A stretch of 64,000 bases of DNA. Origin: Corynebacterium uterequi. GTDB taxonomy: Bacteria > Actinomycetota > Actinomycetes > Mycobacteriales > Mycobacteriaceae. The stretch lies in assembly GCF_001021065.1 (NCBI RefSeq), contig NZ_CP011546.1:558001-622000 (forward strand). Reading direction: 5' to 3'. Shown one piece after another: positions 36,977-47,282 of this stretch. The notes beneath the pieces were generated by a model. That model had not been told where the DNA came from. It was given only the letters and a program-made list of their open reading frames with translations, and did no database searches. The first letter of the stretch is position 1, and each line of letters begins with the position of its first letter. The translations under genes were made by a program, and so were the position numbers.

Positions 36977-38757
36977 ATCTTGTTGGGGTAGGTGCCGTTC
37001 GGATCATCAGGATCCTCAAAGATCCATTCCCCGATAACCCCGGGCAGGACCTTTCGAGGCTCGCCGAGCAGTGCGAGCCTATTGGCGTCTCGCTCGACCT
37101 CGGTAATCATGATCTTCGGCGGCTTCGCACGGCGCTTATCGCTACGAGACGGGTTGGCAAAACCGCCGCCCATCACGGGGCTCGACGCCGGGGTGGCGCC
37201 ACGCGCAGCACCGGCGCCCGGAGAGGCAGGCTCCGCACTGAGAGGTGCTGGTGTGCTCGACCGGGGCGGGGCCTCCGGCGCGACGCGGTAGCCGCGCTCC
37301 CCGCCGCGTGGGCCCGTGCCGCCACTGCTGTACCCGTTCGATGACGCCGACCCATTCCACCGGGTGCCCGCCTTCCCATCACTTGGTTGAACGAGGGTGT
37401 CCGAGACCAATATTTTCGACCGCGGCGGTTGCGGGCCCATGATATAGCGAGTGGTGGCGGACACCGAGTCCCACCCGCTGCGTACCGGGGAAGCCGCAGC
37501 GCGCGCCGTTGTTCCGGTGTCCCCGCCTCGCGTCGGTGCGCCCCATCTAGCAGGGCTCACGGCGGACTGTGCGACGGTGCCTATCGCGGCGGTCGAAGAC
37601 GGCGTCGACGCCGGGGCATGCGTCAGCGGGGCGGGCGAAGTAATAGTCCCCGCAGTGGTGGGGGCGGTGGTGATGGTCTCGGGATGAATGAGGCCTGGGG
37701 AATCCGGCATACCGGCCTGGCGAGCCGCGGCCTGGGTGAGGGCATTGATGCGGCTGACTTGCTCCGGATGAGCATCGGCGTAGCCAAGCAGCGAGTCAAC
37801 CATGCCGTGCGGGGCGATAAAGCGGGTGCCATCGAAGCCCACCCCGCCGTCGGCGGTGGTCAGCGTCGCCGTGGGGTTAGGCGCGGTGCTCAGCAACGGA
37901 TCGCTCAGGCTCATCACCCGCGGGGTAATCGCAGCCAATGCAGCCTGGGTAGTAACCGCATTGTGGGCCAGTGCGGCGCGTTCGGCGATTTCAGCCACGG
38001 CAGTACCCTCGGGTCCACTTGCGGCCAGGGCCGTCAACTCGGTCTTAAGGGCCTGCACGGTGGCGATGTTGGCCAAACGGGCAGGCTCCAGTTGAGACAG
38101 CGTGGACTCGAAATGCCCAGCGTTGGTAGCAATGGTGCGAGTGGCGCGTCCGGAATCCTGCAGCCGGGCCATGATCGCGTCGGAGGTCTGGCCGTAGTTA
38201 TTGGCACCGATGTATCCCGAGGCCTCGATGAGCCCCTCGGCGATGTTCGATGCGGCCTGGATAATGTTCGCCCATACTCCCATGGCGCCGGAGACGGCGC
38301 CGGAATCCGAGGCGCCCAGCGCTGCCAGGAGCGCGTCGAGGCTCACCGCCGGAGTGACGATGACTTCCCCACGGTGCATTCCGGGAGTGCGGGCCAGCCC
38401 TCCCGTGCTGAACAGCCCGAGAGCCGCTGCACCGGAGTCCCCGATGTCCGCCCGGCGCAGCACGCGGGCGACGATAGTGTCCTGGTCCTGGTAGGCCCGA
38501 CGGGTGGTCACCAGATTATCGGCAACGCTTTGCAGCTCCTCAGCGACCAGGCCAAGTACCTCCGCGGCGGAACCAGGGTGGCTATGAAGGCTAAGCCCAT
38601 GGATGGTGCCGAGCTGATCGTAGCCGGAGGCGGTGGAGTAGGCGGGGCCGATGAGGGCGCTCTGCGCTCCACTTCGTGCTTGGTAGGCGTGCATGGAGTT
38701 GGAATCCGTAGCTCGTGCAACAGCGGCGAGGCTATCGGGGTCAATGATGAATTTCAT
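36973..38757 (-). CDS. Large hypothetical protein, possible type VII (ESX)-like substrate
   Basis: 594 residues, no signal peptide. The first 320 residues are predicted helical, Ala-rich and free of Cys, with the look of WXG100/PE-PPE-type secreted proteins (SVADNLVTTRRAYQDQDTIVARVLRRAD near residue 80). A Pro/Ser/Thr/Gly-rich linker (about 380-550) follows, and then a conserved-looking C-terminal stretch (MITEVERDANRLALLGEPRKVLPGVIGEWIFEDPDDPNG). I do not recognise the C-terminal domain. The gene overlaps the preceding lipoprotein gene by 4 nt (ATGA), so the two are coupled. ESX dependence is a guess; no WXG motif or secretion gene is visible here. Confidence 0.8.
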   Translation of the reverse strand: MKFIIDPDSLAAVARATDSNSMHAYQARSGAQSALIGPAYSTASGYDQLGTIHGLSLHSHPGSAAEVLGLVAEELQSVADNLVTTRRAYQDQDTIVARVLRRADIGDSGAAALGLFSTGGLARTPGMHRGEVIVTPAVSLDALLAALGASDSGAVSGAMGVWANIIQAASNIAEGLIEASGYIGANNYGQTSDAIMARLQDSGRATRTIATNAGHFESTLSQLEPARLANIATVQALKTELTALAASGPEGTAVAEIAERAALAHNAVTTQAALAAITPRVMSLSDPLLSTAPNPTATLTTADGGVGFDGTRFIAPHGMVDSLLGYADAHPEQVSRINALTQAAARQAGMPDSPGLIHPETITTAPTTAGTITSPAPLTHAPASTPSSTAAIGTVAQSAVSPARWGAPTRGGDTGTTARAAASPVRSGWDSVSATTRYIMGPQPPRSKILVSDTLVQPSDGKAGTRWNGSASSNGYSSGGTGPRGGERGYRVAPEAPPRSSTPAPLSAEPASPGAGAARGATPASSPVMGGGFANPSRSDKRRAKPPKIMITEVERDANRLALLGEPRKVLPGVIGEWIFEDPDDPNGTYPNKI

Positions 38758-39389
38758 TTCTTTTCCCTTAGTGAGTTGTAGATCTTGTAGAAGGCTCTGG
38801 TTGCCATCTGGCAGTAGCCTTCATCCGTCGCGCCCCGGACGAGGCTTCCGGCCCCGACTATGAAAATGCCTCTCCGAGTATCGACGACTATGTCGCATTG
38901 TTGATCGAATTTTCGGAATAAGGCGTCTGGGAGATCCTTGAGTGACTGCGATTCAACGCGGTTCGGGTCGTTGAGAAACTGATGGTACGGCGTTGGCCCC
39001 GCAGTGAGGCTGAGCATGATTTGCTCGGTCTCAAGGCTGGTCTTTCCAGAAATTTTGACGGAAGGATTACCCGTGCACCCGTCCATGCCGAACCATTTTC
39101 CGCCTGAGCGTTTTCCGCGCTTCAGCCCGAGTTCCTCGAGTACCTCCTCGGGTATCTCGTTGCAGGGGTCGATCCATTCCTGTTCCGGGCCGTTCGGGTC
39201 GCGGATGGTGAGTTCAACGAAGTCGCCGTTGAGGTAGATGCCCGGCGGTAGTTCCGTGTTGGTGACCTTTGAGTAGGAAGCGTCTTGGCAGCCCACCACC
39301 GGCAACAGCGCCAGCAACGTGAGCGCCGCAACGATGCGTCGCCTTCGCCTCGCACGTCCGGTGAGTAAGTGAGTAGGTGGAAGCGTCAC
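38754..39389 (-). CDS. DUF3558-like lipoprotein
   Basis: 211 residues from GTG 39389. Signal peptide with a strongly basic n-region (GRARRRRRIVAALTLLALLPVVGC) ending in the lipobox VVGC. The mature part has WIDPCNEIPEEVLEELGL and WFGMDGCTG, then CDIVVDTRRGIFIVGAGS, giving conserved Cys positions as in the DUF3558 lipoprotein family of corynebacteria and mycobacteria; function unknown. A longer frame to 39491 has no better start. Coupled to the downstream 594-residue protein, so the two may act together at the envelope. Confidence 0.82.
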   Translation of the reverse strand: MTLPPTHLLTGRARRRRRIVAALTLLALLPVVGCQDASYSKVTNTELPPGIYLNGDFVELTIRDPNGPEQEWIDPCNEIPEEVLEELGLKRGKRSGGKWFGMDGCTGNPSVKISGKTSLETEQIMLSLTAGPTPYHQFLNDPNRVESQSLKDLPDALFRKFDQQCDIVVDTRRGIFIVGAGSLVRGATDEGYCQMATRAFYKIYNSLREKK

Positions 39390-39551
39390 GTCTTTGTCCC
39401 CCCGATAGTCGATGTGCCCATGCACTCTTAGACGGCGTAGCCGTGGGTACGGTTCCCGAAACCAACGCACCAACCCCCGGCAGCGTTGCACCGGCTACCT
39501 CCGCATTATGGCACCGGCGGGGGAGGGTGCGCAGGGTGTGCGCCACACGGG
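39390..39551. other. Promoter-containing gap
   Basis: Between the lipoprotein operon and the pnt terminator, all on the minus strand. I see no gene. It should hold the lipoprotein promoter. Confidence 0.4.
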
Positions 39552-39585
39552 AAAAGAAAAACGACGCACCCGTAACGGTGCGTCG
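39552..39585 (-). terminator. Terminator of the pnt operon
   Basis: Minus-strand hairpin CGACGCACC / GGTGCGTCG (loop GTTACG) followed by TTTTTCTTTT, 16 nt after the pntB stop. A textbook intrinsic terminator. Confidence 0.9.
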
Positions 39586-39601
39586 CTGGAACTGTTAGCT
39601 C

Positions 39602-41065
39602 TTAGAGCGCCTCGCTGATCGCCAGGACGGAGGCCTTAGCGTCGCCGAGGAGCATGTCCGTGTTCTCGTTGAAGAACAGCGGGTTTTGCACGCCCGCGTA
39701 GCCGGCGCCCATGGAGCGCTTGAACACAATGACCTTCTCGGCTTCCCACACCTTGAGCACCGGCATACCGGCGATGGGGGAGCCGGGCTCGTAGGCGATG
39801 GGGTTGACCGTGTCATTAGCGCCGATGACGAGCACGACGTCGATGTCGGCGAAGTCATCGTTGACCTCGTCCATTTCGAGGACGATGTCGTACGGCACCT
39901 TCGCTTCGGCGAGGAGCACGTTCATGTGGCCTGGCAGGCGGCCGGCCACGGGGTGGATGCCGAAGGTGACGTCCACACCCTGAGCGCGCAGCCGGGACGT
40001 GAGCTCAGCGACGGGGTACTGCGCCTGGGCGACGGCCATGCCGTAACCCGGGGTAATCATGACCTTCTTCGCACCGGCGAGCAGGGCCGCGACCTCCGCC
40101 GCGGTGGTCTCGGTGTGGGTGCCGTAGTCGCGGTCGTCGGCCGCGGCGCTGCCGCCGTCGGAGCCGAAACCGCCCAGGATCACGGAGATGAAGGAGCGGT
40201 TCATCGCCTTGCACATGATGTAGGACAGGTAGGCACCGGAGGAGCCCACCAGCGCGCCGGTGATGATGAGCAGCGGGTTGGACAGCATGAAGCCGGCGGC
40301 CGCCGCGGCCCAGCCCGAGTAGGAGTTGAGCATGGACACCACGACGGGCATGTCGCCGCCGCCGATGGCCGCAACCATGTGCACGCCGAGTGCGAGCGCC
40401 AGCACGGTCATGACGATGATGGCGACCCACGCCCACACGCCGTCGCCGCCGGAAACGATGAACACGACCATGAACACCAGCGAGACGACGATGGCCGCCA
40501 GGTTGAGCAGGTTGCGACCCGGCAGGGTCAGCGGCGCGCCGGAGATCTTGGCGGACAGCTTGAGGTAGGCGACGATGGAGCCGGTGAAGGTCACGGCGCC
40601 GATGAAGATGCCGAGGAACACCTCACCGAGGTGGAAGGCGGCCATCTCCTCGCTCACGCCGTGCGGGGCGAGGAAGGAGTTGAAGCCGATGAGCACCGCG
40701 GCCAGGCCGACGAAGCTGTGCAGCAGCGCGATGAGCTCCGGCATGCCGGTCATCTCCACCTTCTTGGCCTTGGGGATGCCGATGGCGGCGCCGATGCCCA
40801 TGGCCAGGGCGATGAGGATGAGGGTGACCAGCGGGCTGCGGAAGTCACCGGGGTGGGTGGCGGACTGGGTGAGCGCCTTGGCGACGGTGGCCACGAGCGC
40901 AAGGCCCATGCCCCACACGCCGAAGCTGTTGCCACGCTGGGCGGTGTCCTGCTTGCTCAGCCCCGCCAGCGCGAGGATGAACAGCAAGGCGGCGATGAGG
41001 TAGGCGATGGTGGTGAGCCTATCGACCCACAGGGCGGCGTCGGCCGCGAACGAAAGAGCAGTCAT
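39602..41065 (-). CDS. pntB: NAD(P) transhydrogenase beta subunit
   Basis: 487 residues. The first 270 residues form about nine membrane helices ([12 protein letters not shown]..., [27 protein letters not shown] with the proton channel). The C-terminal NADP(H) domain dIII begins near 300 with [17 protein letters not shown] and has [39 protein letters not shown] and [17 protein letters not shown]. It couples proton entry to hydride transfer from NADH to NADP+. Three nt separate it from pntA. Confidence 0.97.
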   Translation of the reverse strand: MTALSFAADAALWVDRLTTIAYLIAALLFILALAGLSKQDTAQRGNSFGVWGMGLALVATVAKALTQSATHPGDFRSPLVTLILIALAMGIGAAIGIPKAKKVEMTGMPELIALLHSFVGLAAVLIGFNSFLAPHGVSEEMAAFHLGEVFLGIFIGAVTFTGSIVAYLKLSAKISGAPLTLPGRNLLNLAAIVVSLVFMVVFIVSGGDGVWAWVAIIVMTVLALALGVHMVAAIGGGDMPVVVSMLNSYSGWAAAAAGFMLSNPLLIITGALVGSSGAYLSYIMCKAMNRSFISVILGGFGSDGGSAAADDRDYGTHTETTAAEVAALLAGAKKVMITPGYGMAVAQAQYPVAELTSRLRAQGVDVTFGIHPVAGRLPGHMNVLLAEAKVPYDIVLEMDEVNDDFADIDVVLVIGANDTVNPIAYEPGSPIAGMPVLKVWEAEKVIVFKRSMGAGYAGVQNPLFFNENTDMLLGDAKASVLAISEAL

Positions 41066-41068
41066 CGT

Positions 41069-42595
41069 TTAGGCCTCCTTCCGGAACATGTCGAGCATGC
41101 GGTGGGTGACAGTGAACCCGCCGAAGATGTTGATGGATGCCACCACGATGGCGATGAAGGACAAGATGGTCACCGCCAGGTTGGCGGAGCCGACCTGCAG
41201 CAGCGCACCGACCAGGATGATGCCCGAGATGGCGTTCGTCTCACTCATCAGCGGCGTGTGCAGGGAGTGCGTGACCGCGGTGATGACGTAGAAGCCCACC
41301 ACGATGGCCAGCAGCAGCACCATGTAGTGGCCCATGACCACCAGGGGGCTGGCCAGCAGCAGCGCGAGGACGAGCGCGCCCGCGATGAGCTTCCACGTGC
41401 CGGACTTCGCCGGCTCCTCAGCCGGCTCGGCGGCGGCCGCAGCTGGTTCCGCAGGTGTCGCCGCCGGAGCGGCGGAGACCTTCACTGGCGGCGGGGGCCA
41501 CAGGATGTCCTTCTGGTGGGCGACGGTGATGCCGCGCACGATTTCGTCGTCGAGGTCGATGACGAGCTCGCCATCCTTGCCCGGGGTCATGAGCTTGAGC
41601 AGGTTAACGATGTTCTGCCCATAGAGCTGCGAGGATTGCGACGGCAGGCGGCGGGTGAGCTCGGTGTAGCCGATGATGGTCACCCCGCCTTCGGTGGTGT
41701 ACACCTCGCCGGGGCGGGTGAGCTCGCAGTTGCCGCCGTTGGCCGCGGCCATGTCGACGATGACGCTGCCGGGCTTCATGGCGGCAACGTCGTCGGCAGT
41801 GAGCAGCACCGGGGACTTGCGGCCCGGGATGTTCGCGGTGGTGATGACGATGTCGGCCTTCGCGGACTGCTCGGCGTACAGTTTCGCCGCTGCCTGCGCC
41901 TGGTCGGCGGTCATCTCCTTGGCGTAGCCGTCCTCGGACTCCTCGGTCTCGGCAGGGATGGCGACGAACTCGGCGCCCATGGACTCCACCTGCTCGGCGG
42001 TCTCAGGGCGCAGGTCGGTGGCCTTAACGATGGCGCCCAGCGAGTTCGCCGTGCCGATGGCAGCCAGTCCGGCCACACCTGCGCCGATGACGTACACGGT
42101 GGCGGGCGGGACCTTACCGGCGGCGGTGACCTGGCCGGTGAACAGACGTCCGAAGTGGGCGGCGGCTTCGATGACGGCGCGGTAGCCGCCCACGTTTGCC
42201 ATGGAGGACAGCACGTCCATCGACTGCGCGCGAGAGATGCGCGGCACGGCGTCCATCGCCAAGGCCGTCAGGTCGCGTTCGGCGAACTCGGCGACGAGGG
42301 CGTCGTTGCGGCCCGGAGCGAGACGCGAAATGAGCGTGGCCTGCGGCTTCATGGCGGCTCGACGCTCCTCGGTGGGAGTGTCGACGGTGGTGACGATGTC
42401 GGCGGTGGACCAGACATCGTCGACGATGGTGGCGCCGGCAGCTTCGTAGAGGTGATCGGGGAAGGCGGCGTTGTCGCCGGCTCCCCGCTGGACGTGGACA
42501 TCGTAGCCGAGCTTGATGAGCTTTCCTACGGTGTCCGGAGTGGCTGAGACCAGGGTTTGCCCTGGTGACTCCTCGACGGGAATGCCGATGAGCAC
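41069..42595 (-). CDS. pntA: NAD(P) transhydrogenase alpha subunit
   Basis: 508 residues. The NAD(H) domain dI (about 1-370) has [55 protein letters not shown] and [17 protein letters not shown]. An Ala/Pro-rich linker (about 385-415) is followed by four membrane helices of dII. This is the undivided E. coli-like form, not the split PntAA/PntAB form. GTG start at 42595 with AAGGAGG just upstream. Confidence 0.97.
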   Translation of the reverse strand: MLIGIPVEESPGQTLVSATPDTVGKLIKLGYDVHVQRGAGDNAAFPDHLYEAAGATIVDDVWSTADIVTTVDTPTEERRAAMKPQATLISRLAPGRNDALVAEFAERDLTALAMDAVPRISRAQSMDVLSSMANVGGYRAVIEAAAHFGRLFTGQVTAAGKVPPATVYVIGAGVAGLAAIGTANSLGAIVKATDLRPETAEQVESMGAEFVAIPAETEESEDGYAKEMTADQAQAAAKLYAEQSAKADIVITTANIPGRKSPVLLTADDVAAMKPGSVIVDMAAANGGNCELTRPGEVYTTEGGVTIIGYTELTRRLPSQSSQLYGQNIVNLLKLMTPGKDGELVIDLDDEIVRGITVAHQKDILWPPPPVKVSAAPAATPAEPAAAAAEPAEEPAKSGTWKLIAGALVLALLLASPLVVMGHYMVLLLAIVVGFYVITAVTHSLHTPLMSETNAISGIILVGALLQVGSANLAVTILSFIAIVVASINIFGGFTVTHRMLDMFRKEA

Positions 42596-42729
42596 GTCAG
42601 GCCTCCTTATTAATTCATTGGGTGACTAAACCACTGCGCAGCGACGTGTGCAGTGGATACCTGTCAGCCTATCAATGGTGTTACGTGGCCTCCAAGGAAG
42701 CTGCCCACTCAATCCGACAATTATCGGCA

Positions 42730-42763
42730 ACAAAACCCGTTGTCGGCGTTCGCCGACAACGGG
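42730..42763 (-). terminator. Terminator of the hisN transcript
   Basis: 13-bp hairpin followed on the minus strand by TTTTGTT (42729-42735), about 60 nt past the hisN stop. It forms the end of the repeat block. Confidence 0.75.
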
Positions 42764-42813
42764 AAAGATGAAGCCGACAACCGGGAGGTGAAGCCGACAA
42801 CGGGAAAGCTGAA
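42736..42813. repeat. Inverted and direct repeats between hisN and pntA
   Basis: A perfect 13-bp inverted repeat (CCCGTTGTCGGCG at 42736-42748 and its complement at 42751-42763, 2-nt loop) leads into three near-identical direct units of 20-21 bp beginning at 42752, 42773 and 42793 (core GCCGACAACGGGAAAG-TGAA). Read on the minus strand, hisN transcripts pass three copies of the left arm before the right arm and TTTTGTT. The hairpin nearest the T run makes a terminator, but the other copies could pair with the same right arm. Confidence 0.8.
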
Positions 42814-42824
42814 GCCCAGGCGAC

Positions 42825-43613
42825 CTATCGATCAGTGAGCGCTGCGAGCGCGGCGTCGTGCAGGCGTCCGTTGCTGGCCACGGCGTCCCCGCCGTGCGGC
42901 CCGTCCTCACCGGTCAGGCTGCTAAAACGCCCGCCGGCCTCGGTGACCAGCACGCTCAGGGCGGCCAGGTCCCACAGCGACACCTCCGGCTCAGCGGCGA
43001 TGTCCACGGAGCCCTCGGCGACGAGGCAGTAGGAGAAGAAGTCGCCGTAGCCACGCAGCCGCCACACGGAGTCGCTCAGGCCGAGGAAGTTCTCGCGCAG
43101 ACCGCGCTCTGCCCACCCGGAGAGGGAGGAAAAGGACAGCGAGGCGTCGGCCAGCTCACCGACCTCGGAGACGGCGAGTCGCTTCGGCGAACCGCCGGTG
43201 AGCACCCGCCAGGCACCGGTGCCGACGGCGGCGTACCACCGTCGACCCAGCGCCGGGGCGGAGACGACGCCGACGACGGGCACCCCGTCGTCGAGCAAGG
43301 CAATGAGGGTGGCCCACACCGGCACCCCGCGGACGTAGTTCTTGGTGCCGTCGATGGGGTCGATGACCCACTGACGGCCCTCGAAGGTGGCGTCGCCACC
43401 GAACTCCTCGCCGAGGACGGCGTCGAGCGGGCGCTTCTCCTTGAGCAGGGCGCGCAATTGCTCTTCCACGGCCAGGTCGGCCTCCGACACGGGGGTCATG
43501 TCTGGTTTGGTGGACACCTTCAGGTCGGTGGCTTCGAATCGCTCGGTGGTGATCGCGTCGGCAGCGTCGGCTAGTTGCAGCGCCAAGGCAAGATCATCGG
43601 CAAAGGTTGTCAT
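42825..43613 (-). CDS. hisN: Histidinol-phosphate phosphatase (inositol monophosphatase fold)
   Basis: 262 residues. The metal-binding IMPase motifs are GEEFGGD near residue 70, [19 protein letters not shown] near 86 and [19 protein letters not shown] near 208. The sequence closely resembles HisN of C. glutamicum as I remember it ([69 protein letters not shown]), where it dephosphorylates histidinol phosphate. AGGGG precedes the ATG at 43613. It is 18 nt downstream of a second IMPase gene. Confidence 0.92.
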   Translation of the reverse strand: MTTFADDLALALQLADAADAITTERFEATDLKVSTKPDMTPVSEADLAVEEQLRALLKEKRPLDAVLGEEFGGDATFEGRQWVIDPIDGTKNYVRGVPVWATLIALLDDGVPVVGVVSAPALGRRWYAAVGTGAWRVLTGGSPKRLAVSEVGELADASLSFSSLSGWAERGLRENFLGLSDSVWRLRGYGDFFSYCLVAEGSVDIAAEPEVSLWDLAALSVLVTEAGGRFSSLTGEDGPHGGDAVASNGRLHDAALAALTDR

Positions 43614-43631
43614 AGCCCCTCATCCTAGAAG

Positions 43632-44465
43632 TCACTGAGCGTCCACGGCGGCAAAAGCCGCCGCGATCTCGTCGACGATGGCCGTCGAGCCCGCCACCAA
43701 CCACGCGGTGCCGCCGGCCTCGACGCGTCGAGCCGCCCCGCCGGCGCCTTCGACGAGCGCCTTGCCCGGCCACCAGTCCCACACCGCGCCGGCGCGCTGG
43801 ATCCAGGCACCGGCGTGGCCCGTGGCCACCAGCGACAGATCCACGGATCCGGCGCCGAACATCCGCAGCGTGGCGAATTGGCCGGCGACGGCCAGCCAGG
43901 TGTCTCGCACCGGGCCGGGGTTCATGGTCCCGGGGTGCAGGTAGGTCACGAGCGACGTCTCGGCCATCCGACGCGGGGTCAGCGGGGCGACGGGCTCACC
44001 GTTGACGGTGGTGGGGATGCCGGGACCGCCGAAATAGGTGGTGGCCGGCGTGGGGCGGTGGACGGCGCCGAAGAGTAGCGCGTCGGGGGCCAGGGGGTCG
44101 CCCTCGACCAGGGCCAGGGCGGAGCAGTAGTAGCTGAATCCGGAGGTGAAGTTATAGGTGCCGTCGACGGGGTCGATGACCCAGGTTCGGCCGCTGGTCG
44201 ACGCGCGGGAGGCGCCTTCCTCGCCGAGCAGTCCGTCGCCGGGGCGCAGCGCGGAGAGCACGCCGGCGACGAAGGCCTCGGCGGTGCGATCGGCTTCGGT
44301 GACGACATCGGAGATGGAGGTCTTGTAATCGGTGGTCAGGCCCTGAGCTCGCATCCGGTCGGCGAGCTGGCCGGCATCATGGACGAGGGCGCGGGCGAGG
44401 TCTTCGTCGCTGTCAGCGGCGTGGGCGGCGGTGAAGGAGTCGATGAGGGCGGTGGCGTCGGTCAT
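43632..44465 (-). CDS. Inositol monophosphatase family protein
   Basis: 277 residues with the same fold as hisN: LLGEEGA near residue 84, [29 protein letters not shown] near 100, and [25 protein letters not shown] near 218. Substrate is not predictable from these motifs; inositol phosphate, fructose-1,6-bisphosphate and related sugars are all possible. I place the start at ATG 44465, with CACAAT 7 nt upstream (leaderless), rather than at upstream in-frame codons that overlap the prfB promoter. Divergent from prfB, cotranscribed with hisN. Confidence 0.88.
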   Translation of the reverse strand: MTDATALIDSFTAAHAADSDEDLARALVHDAGQLADRMRAQGLTTDYKTSISDVVTEADRTAEAFVAGVLSALRPGDGLLGEEGASRASTSGRTWVIDPVDGTYNFTSGFSYYCSALALVEGDPLAPDALLFGAVHRPTPATTYFGGPGIPTTVNGEPVAPLTPRRMAETSLVTYLHPGTMNPGPVRDTWLAVAGQFATLRMFGAGSVDLSLVATGHAGAWIQRAGAVWDWWPGKALVEGAGGAARRVEAGGTAWLVAGSTAIVDEIAAAFAAVDAQ

Positions 44466-44501
44466 GGCTTCCATTGTGCACCTCATCGCACAGGCGGCGG
44501 G

Positions 44502-44507
44502 TAGCAT
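44502..44507 (+). promoter_or_regulatory. -10 box of prfB
   Basis: TAGCAT lies 8 nt before the prfB ATG at 44516 and no ribosome binding site is present, so a leaderless transcript is likely. Confidence 0.45.
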
Positions 44508-44515
44508 GCTTAGGC

Positions 44516-45616
44516 ATGCGACCCGAGACCAGCTCAAAAATTGCCGACCTTGACGCCACCGTCACCACCATCGAAAAGGTGATGGACCTCGACGAGCTGG
44601 ATGCCAGGGTGCGCGAGTTGGAGCAGCAGGCGGCGGATCCGTCGTTGTGGGATGATCCCGAGCACGCCCAGGAGGTCACCACCGAATTAGCGAGCGTGCA
44701 GGCACGGTTGCGTAAGGTTCGCGAGCTGCGCCAGCGCGTGGAGGACCTGCCGGTGATGTACGAGCTCGGCGAGGAGGAAGGCGACGTTTCCCTGGCCGAC
44801 GCGGAGCTGGCGGAGCTCACCCAGGCCGTGGAGTCCCTGGAGGTCACCACCATGCTCTCGGGGGAGTACGACGCCCGCGAGGCGGTCATCAACATCCGCT
44901 CCGGCGCGGGCGGTGTCGACGCCGCCGACTGGGCCGAGATGCTCATGCGCATGTACATCCGGTGGGCGGAGAAGAGCGGCGCCCGCGTGGACGTGCTGGA
45001 CACCTCCTACGCGGAGGAGGCGGGCATTAAGTCCGCCACGTTCATCGTCCACGGGGAGTACATGTACGGCACTCTGTCGGTGGAGCAGGGCGCGCACCGG
45101 CTCGTGCGCATCAGCCCCTTTGATAACCAGGGGCGGCGCCAGACCTCCTTCGCCGAGGTGGAGGTGCTGCCCGTGGTGGAAAAGACCGACCATATCGAGG
45201 TCCCGGACACGGACATTAGGGTGGATGTCTACCGTTCCTCCGGCCCCGGCGGGCAGAGCGTGAACACGACGGACTCGGCGGTGCGGATCACGCACCTGCC
45301 CACCGGCATCGTGGTGACCTGCCAGAACGAGAAGTCCCAGATCCAAAACAAGGCCTCCGCCCTGGGAGTGCTTCAGGCCAAGCTCCTAGAGCGCAAGCGC
45401 CAGGAGGAGAAGGCGGAGCTCGACGCGCTGGGTGCCGGCGGCAACGCCTCCTGGGGTAACCAGATGCGCTCTTATGTTCTGCACCCCTACCAGATGGTGA
45501 AAGACCTGCGGAATAACTACGAGGTGTCGGATCCGCAGAAGGTGCTCGACGGGGACCTGGATGGTTTCCTAGAGGCAGGCATCCGGTGGCGGATGGCCCA
45601 GCAGAACGGAGAGTAA
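44516..45616 (+). CDS. prfB: Peptide chain release factor 2
   Basis: 366 residues. It has [21 protein letters not shown], the ribosomal peptidyl-hydrolysis loop [25 protein letters not shown] with GGQ near residue 243, and a UGA-recognition loop in the expected place. RF2 stops at UGA and UAA, so it competes with SelB at the fdhA UGA. The gene reads in one frame: the +1 frameshift that autoregulates prfB in many bacteria is absent. First gene of prfB-ftsE-ftsX-smpB. Confidence 0.96.
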   Translation: MRPETSSKIADLDATVTTIEKVMDLDELDARVRELEQQAADPSLWDDPEHAQEVTTELASVQARLRKVRELRQRVEDLPVMYELGEEEGDVSLADAELAELTQAVESLEVTTMLSGEYDAREAVINIRSGAGGVDAADWAEMLMRMYIRWAEKSGARVDVLDTSYAEEAGIKSATFIVHGEYMYGTLSVEQGAHRLVRISPFDNQGRRQTSFAEVEVLPVVEKTDHIEVPDTDIRVDVYRSSGPGGQSVNTTDSAVRITHLPTGIVVTCQNEKSQIQNKASALGVLQAKLLERKRQEEKAELDALGAGGNASWGNQMRSYVLHPYQMVKDLRNNYEVSDPQKVLDGDLDGFLEAGIRWRMAQQNGE

Positions 45617-45619
45617 AAG

Positions 45620-46318
45620 GTGCCTGTCATTTCCTTTCAGTCGGTGACGAAGTCCTTTGCGACGTCGACCCGCCCGGCCCTGGACCACATCGATCTCAGC
45701 ATCGACGCCGGGGAGTTCGTCTTCCTCATCGGCCCTTCGGGCTCGGGGAAGTCGACGCTGCTTAATGTGCTCACCCGCGAGGAGAATATCGATTCCGGGG
45801 CGGTGCACTTCGCCGACATGCGCGTCGATGAGCTGCGTGGCGCGCAGGTCGCGCAGCTGCGCCGTCGTATCGGGTATGTGTTCCAGGACTTTAGGCTGCT
45901 GCCGCGGCTAAGCGTTTACGACAACGTGGCTTTCGCCCAGAAGGTCATCGGCCGGCCCGCCGCTGACATCACCGCTGCGGTGCCGGAAGCGCTGGCCATG
46001 GTGGGCCTGGATGCGAAAGCGAACCGGATGCCCAGCGAGCTGTCCGGTGGCGAACGCCAGCGAGTCGCCATCGCCCGGGCCGTGGTCAACAAGCCGCTGG
46101 CGATCCTGGCCGACGAGCCCACCGGCAACCTGGACCCAGACACCGCCGAGGAGATCATGGCCCTCTTCACCCGAATCCACGCCGGCGGCACCACCGTGGT
46201 CATGTCCACGCACAATGCCCGGGCAGTGGATCAGCTGCGCCAGCGGGTGGTGGAGCTGCATTACGGCAAGATCGTGCGCGACGACGCCCGCGGTGTCTAC
46301 TCCACCCGCGGCCGTTAA
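45620..46318 (+). CDS. ftsE: Cell division ATP-binding protein FtsE
   Basis: 232 residues. Walker [15 protein letters not shown] near residue 35, [20 protein letters not shown], signature [15 protein letters not shown] near 138, Walker [13 protein letters not shown] near 159. Partner of FtsX; ATP hydrolysis controls peptidoglycan hydrolases at the septum. GTG start 3 nt after prfB. In actinobacteria FtsEX commonly sits between prfB and smpB, as here. Confidence 0.96.
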   Translation: MPVISFQSVTKSFATSTRPALDHIDLSIDAGEFVFLIGPSGSGKSTLLNVLTREENIDSGAVHFADMRVDELRGAQVAQLRRRIGYVFQDFRLLPRLSVYDNVAFAQKVIGRPAADITAAVPEALAMVGLDAKANRMPSELSGGERQRVAIARAVVNKPLAILADEPTGNLDPDTAEEIMALFTRIHAGGTTVVMSTHNARAVDQLRQRVVELHYGKIVRDDARGVYSTRGR

Positions 46319-46344
46319 CCCGAGGAAAGGCTGGTCAATTAACG

Positions 46345-47247
46345 ATGACTACCGGTTTTGTGCTCCGCGAGGGCTTGGCAGGCCTGCGCCGTAACCTCAC
46401 CATGACCGTCGCCCTCATCATCACCACGGCCATCTCCCTGGCCCTGCTGGGGGTTGGCGTGCTGGTGGGGCAGATGACCAGGGACACCAAGGCCATGTAC
46501 CTGGACCAGGTGGAGGTGCTCGTGCAATTCGATGCCGCCATCTCCGCCGCCGACGCCGCCTGCACCTCACCCGAGTGTGCCGCGGTGCGTGACCGCCTGA
46601 GCAGCAATGAGGGCGTGGCGGAGGTCACTTTTAGCAACCAGCAGCAGACGTTCGAGCGTTTCCGGGAGCTGTTCGCCGAGTCCGACCCGGTACTCGTCGA
46701 GCAGACCTCGCCCGGCGCCCTGCCCGCGGAACTGCATGTGCGTTTGACTGATCCCACCGACGCCTCCCCGCTGGACGGCGTGGCTGAGATGCCCGGTGTC
46801 TTAAGGATCATCGACCAAAGCGACGACGTCCGCGCCGCGACGGGACACCTCGACGCCATCCGCAACGCCGCCTTCGCCCTGGCCGTGCTCCAGGCACTCG
46901 CGGCTGTGTTCCTCGTGTCCAACATGGTGGCGTTGTCCGCGTACCACCGGCGCGAGGAGGTGGCGATCATGCGGGTGGTGGGCGCCACCCGCGCCATGAC
47001 CCACGCCCCCTTTGTCGTCGAGGCAGTGCTGGCCAGCGTCGTCGGCGCGATCCTGGCCACGGTGGGCGTGGTGCTGGGCAACCGCCTCGTTGCCGCCCCC
47101 GCGCTGTCCGGTCTCTACGACGCCCGGATCATTGCCCGCGTTACCGAAGCCGACGTGCTCATGGTCATGCCCCTGGTGGGGGTGGTAGGGGTTGTCGTCG
47201 CCGGGCTGGCGGCCGCCGGTGCGCTGCGGGCATACGTGCGTTCCTAG
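46345..47247 (+). CDS. ftsX: Cell division permease FtsX
   Basis: 300 residues. The N-terminal helix (TMTVALIITTAISLALLGVGVLVG) precedes a large extracytoplasmic loop (about 45-165, two Cys in AACTSPECAAV that could form a disulfide). Three C-terminal helices include FALAVLQALAAVFLVSNMVALSAYHRREEVAIMRVVGAT. The loop recruits cell wall hydrolases. 26 nt after ftsE with AGGAAAGG. Confidence 0.95.
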   Translation: MTTGFVLREGLAGLRRNLTMTVALIITTAISLALLGVGVLVGQMTRDTKAMYLDQVEVLVQFDAAISAADAACTSPECAAVRDRLSSNEGVAEVTFSNQQQTFERFRELFAESDPVLVEQTSPGALPAELHVRLTDPTDASPLDGVAEMPGVLRIIDQSDDVRAATGHLDAIRNAAFALAVLQALAAVFLVSNMVALSAYHRREEVAIMRVVGATRAMTHAPFVVEAVLASVVGAILATVGVVLGNRLVAAPALSGLYDARIIARVTEADVLMVMPLVGVVGVVVAGLAAAGALRAYVRS

Positions 47248-47282
47248 GAAAATGAGGCGGCGTCGGGTACTTTTATTGGGTT

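Noticed and set aside
42752..42813. CRISPR array
   Set aside because: Only three adjacent 20-21 bp units without spacers.
44516..44620. Programmed frameshift in prfB
   Set aside because: The gene is open in one frame with no early in-frame TGA.
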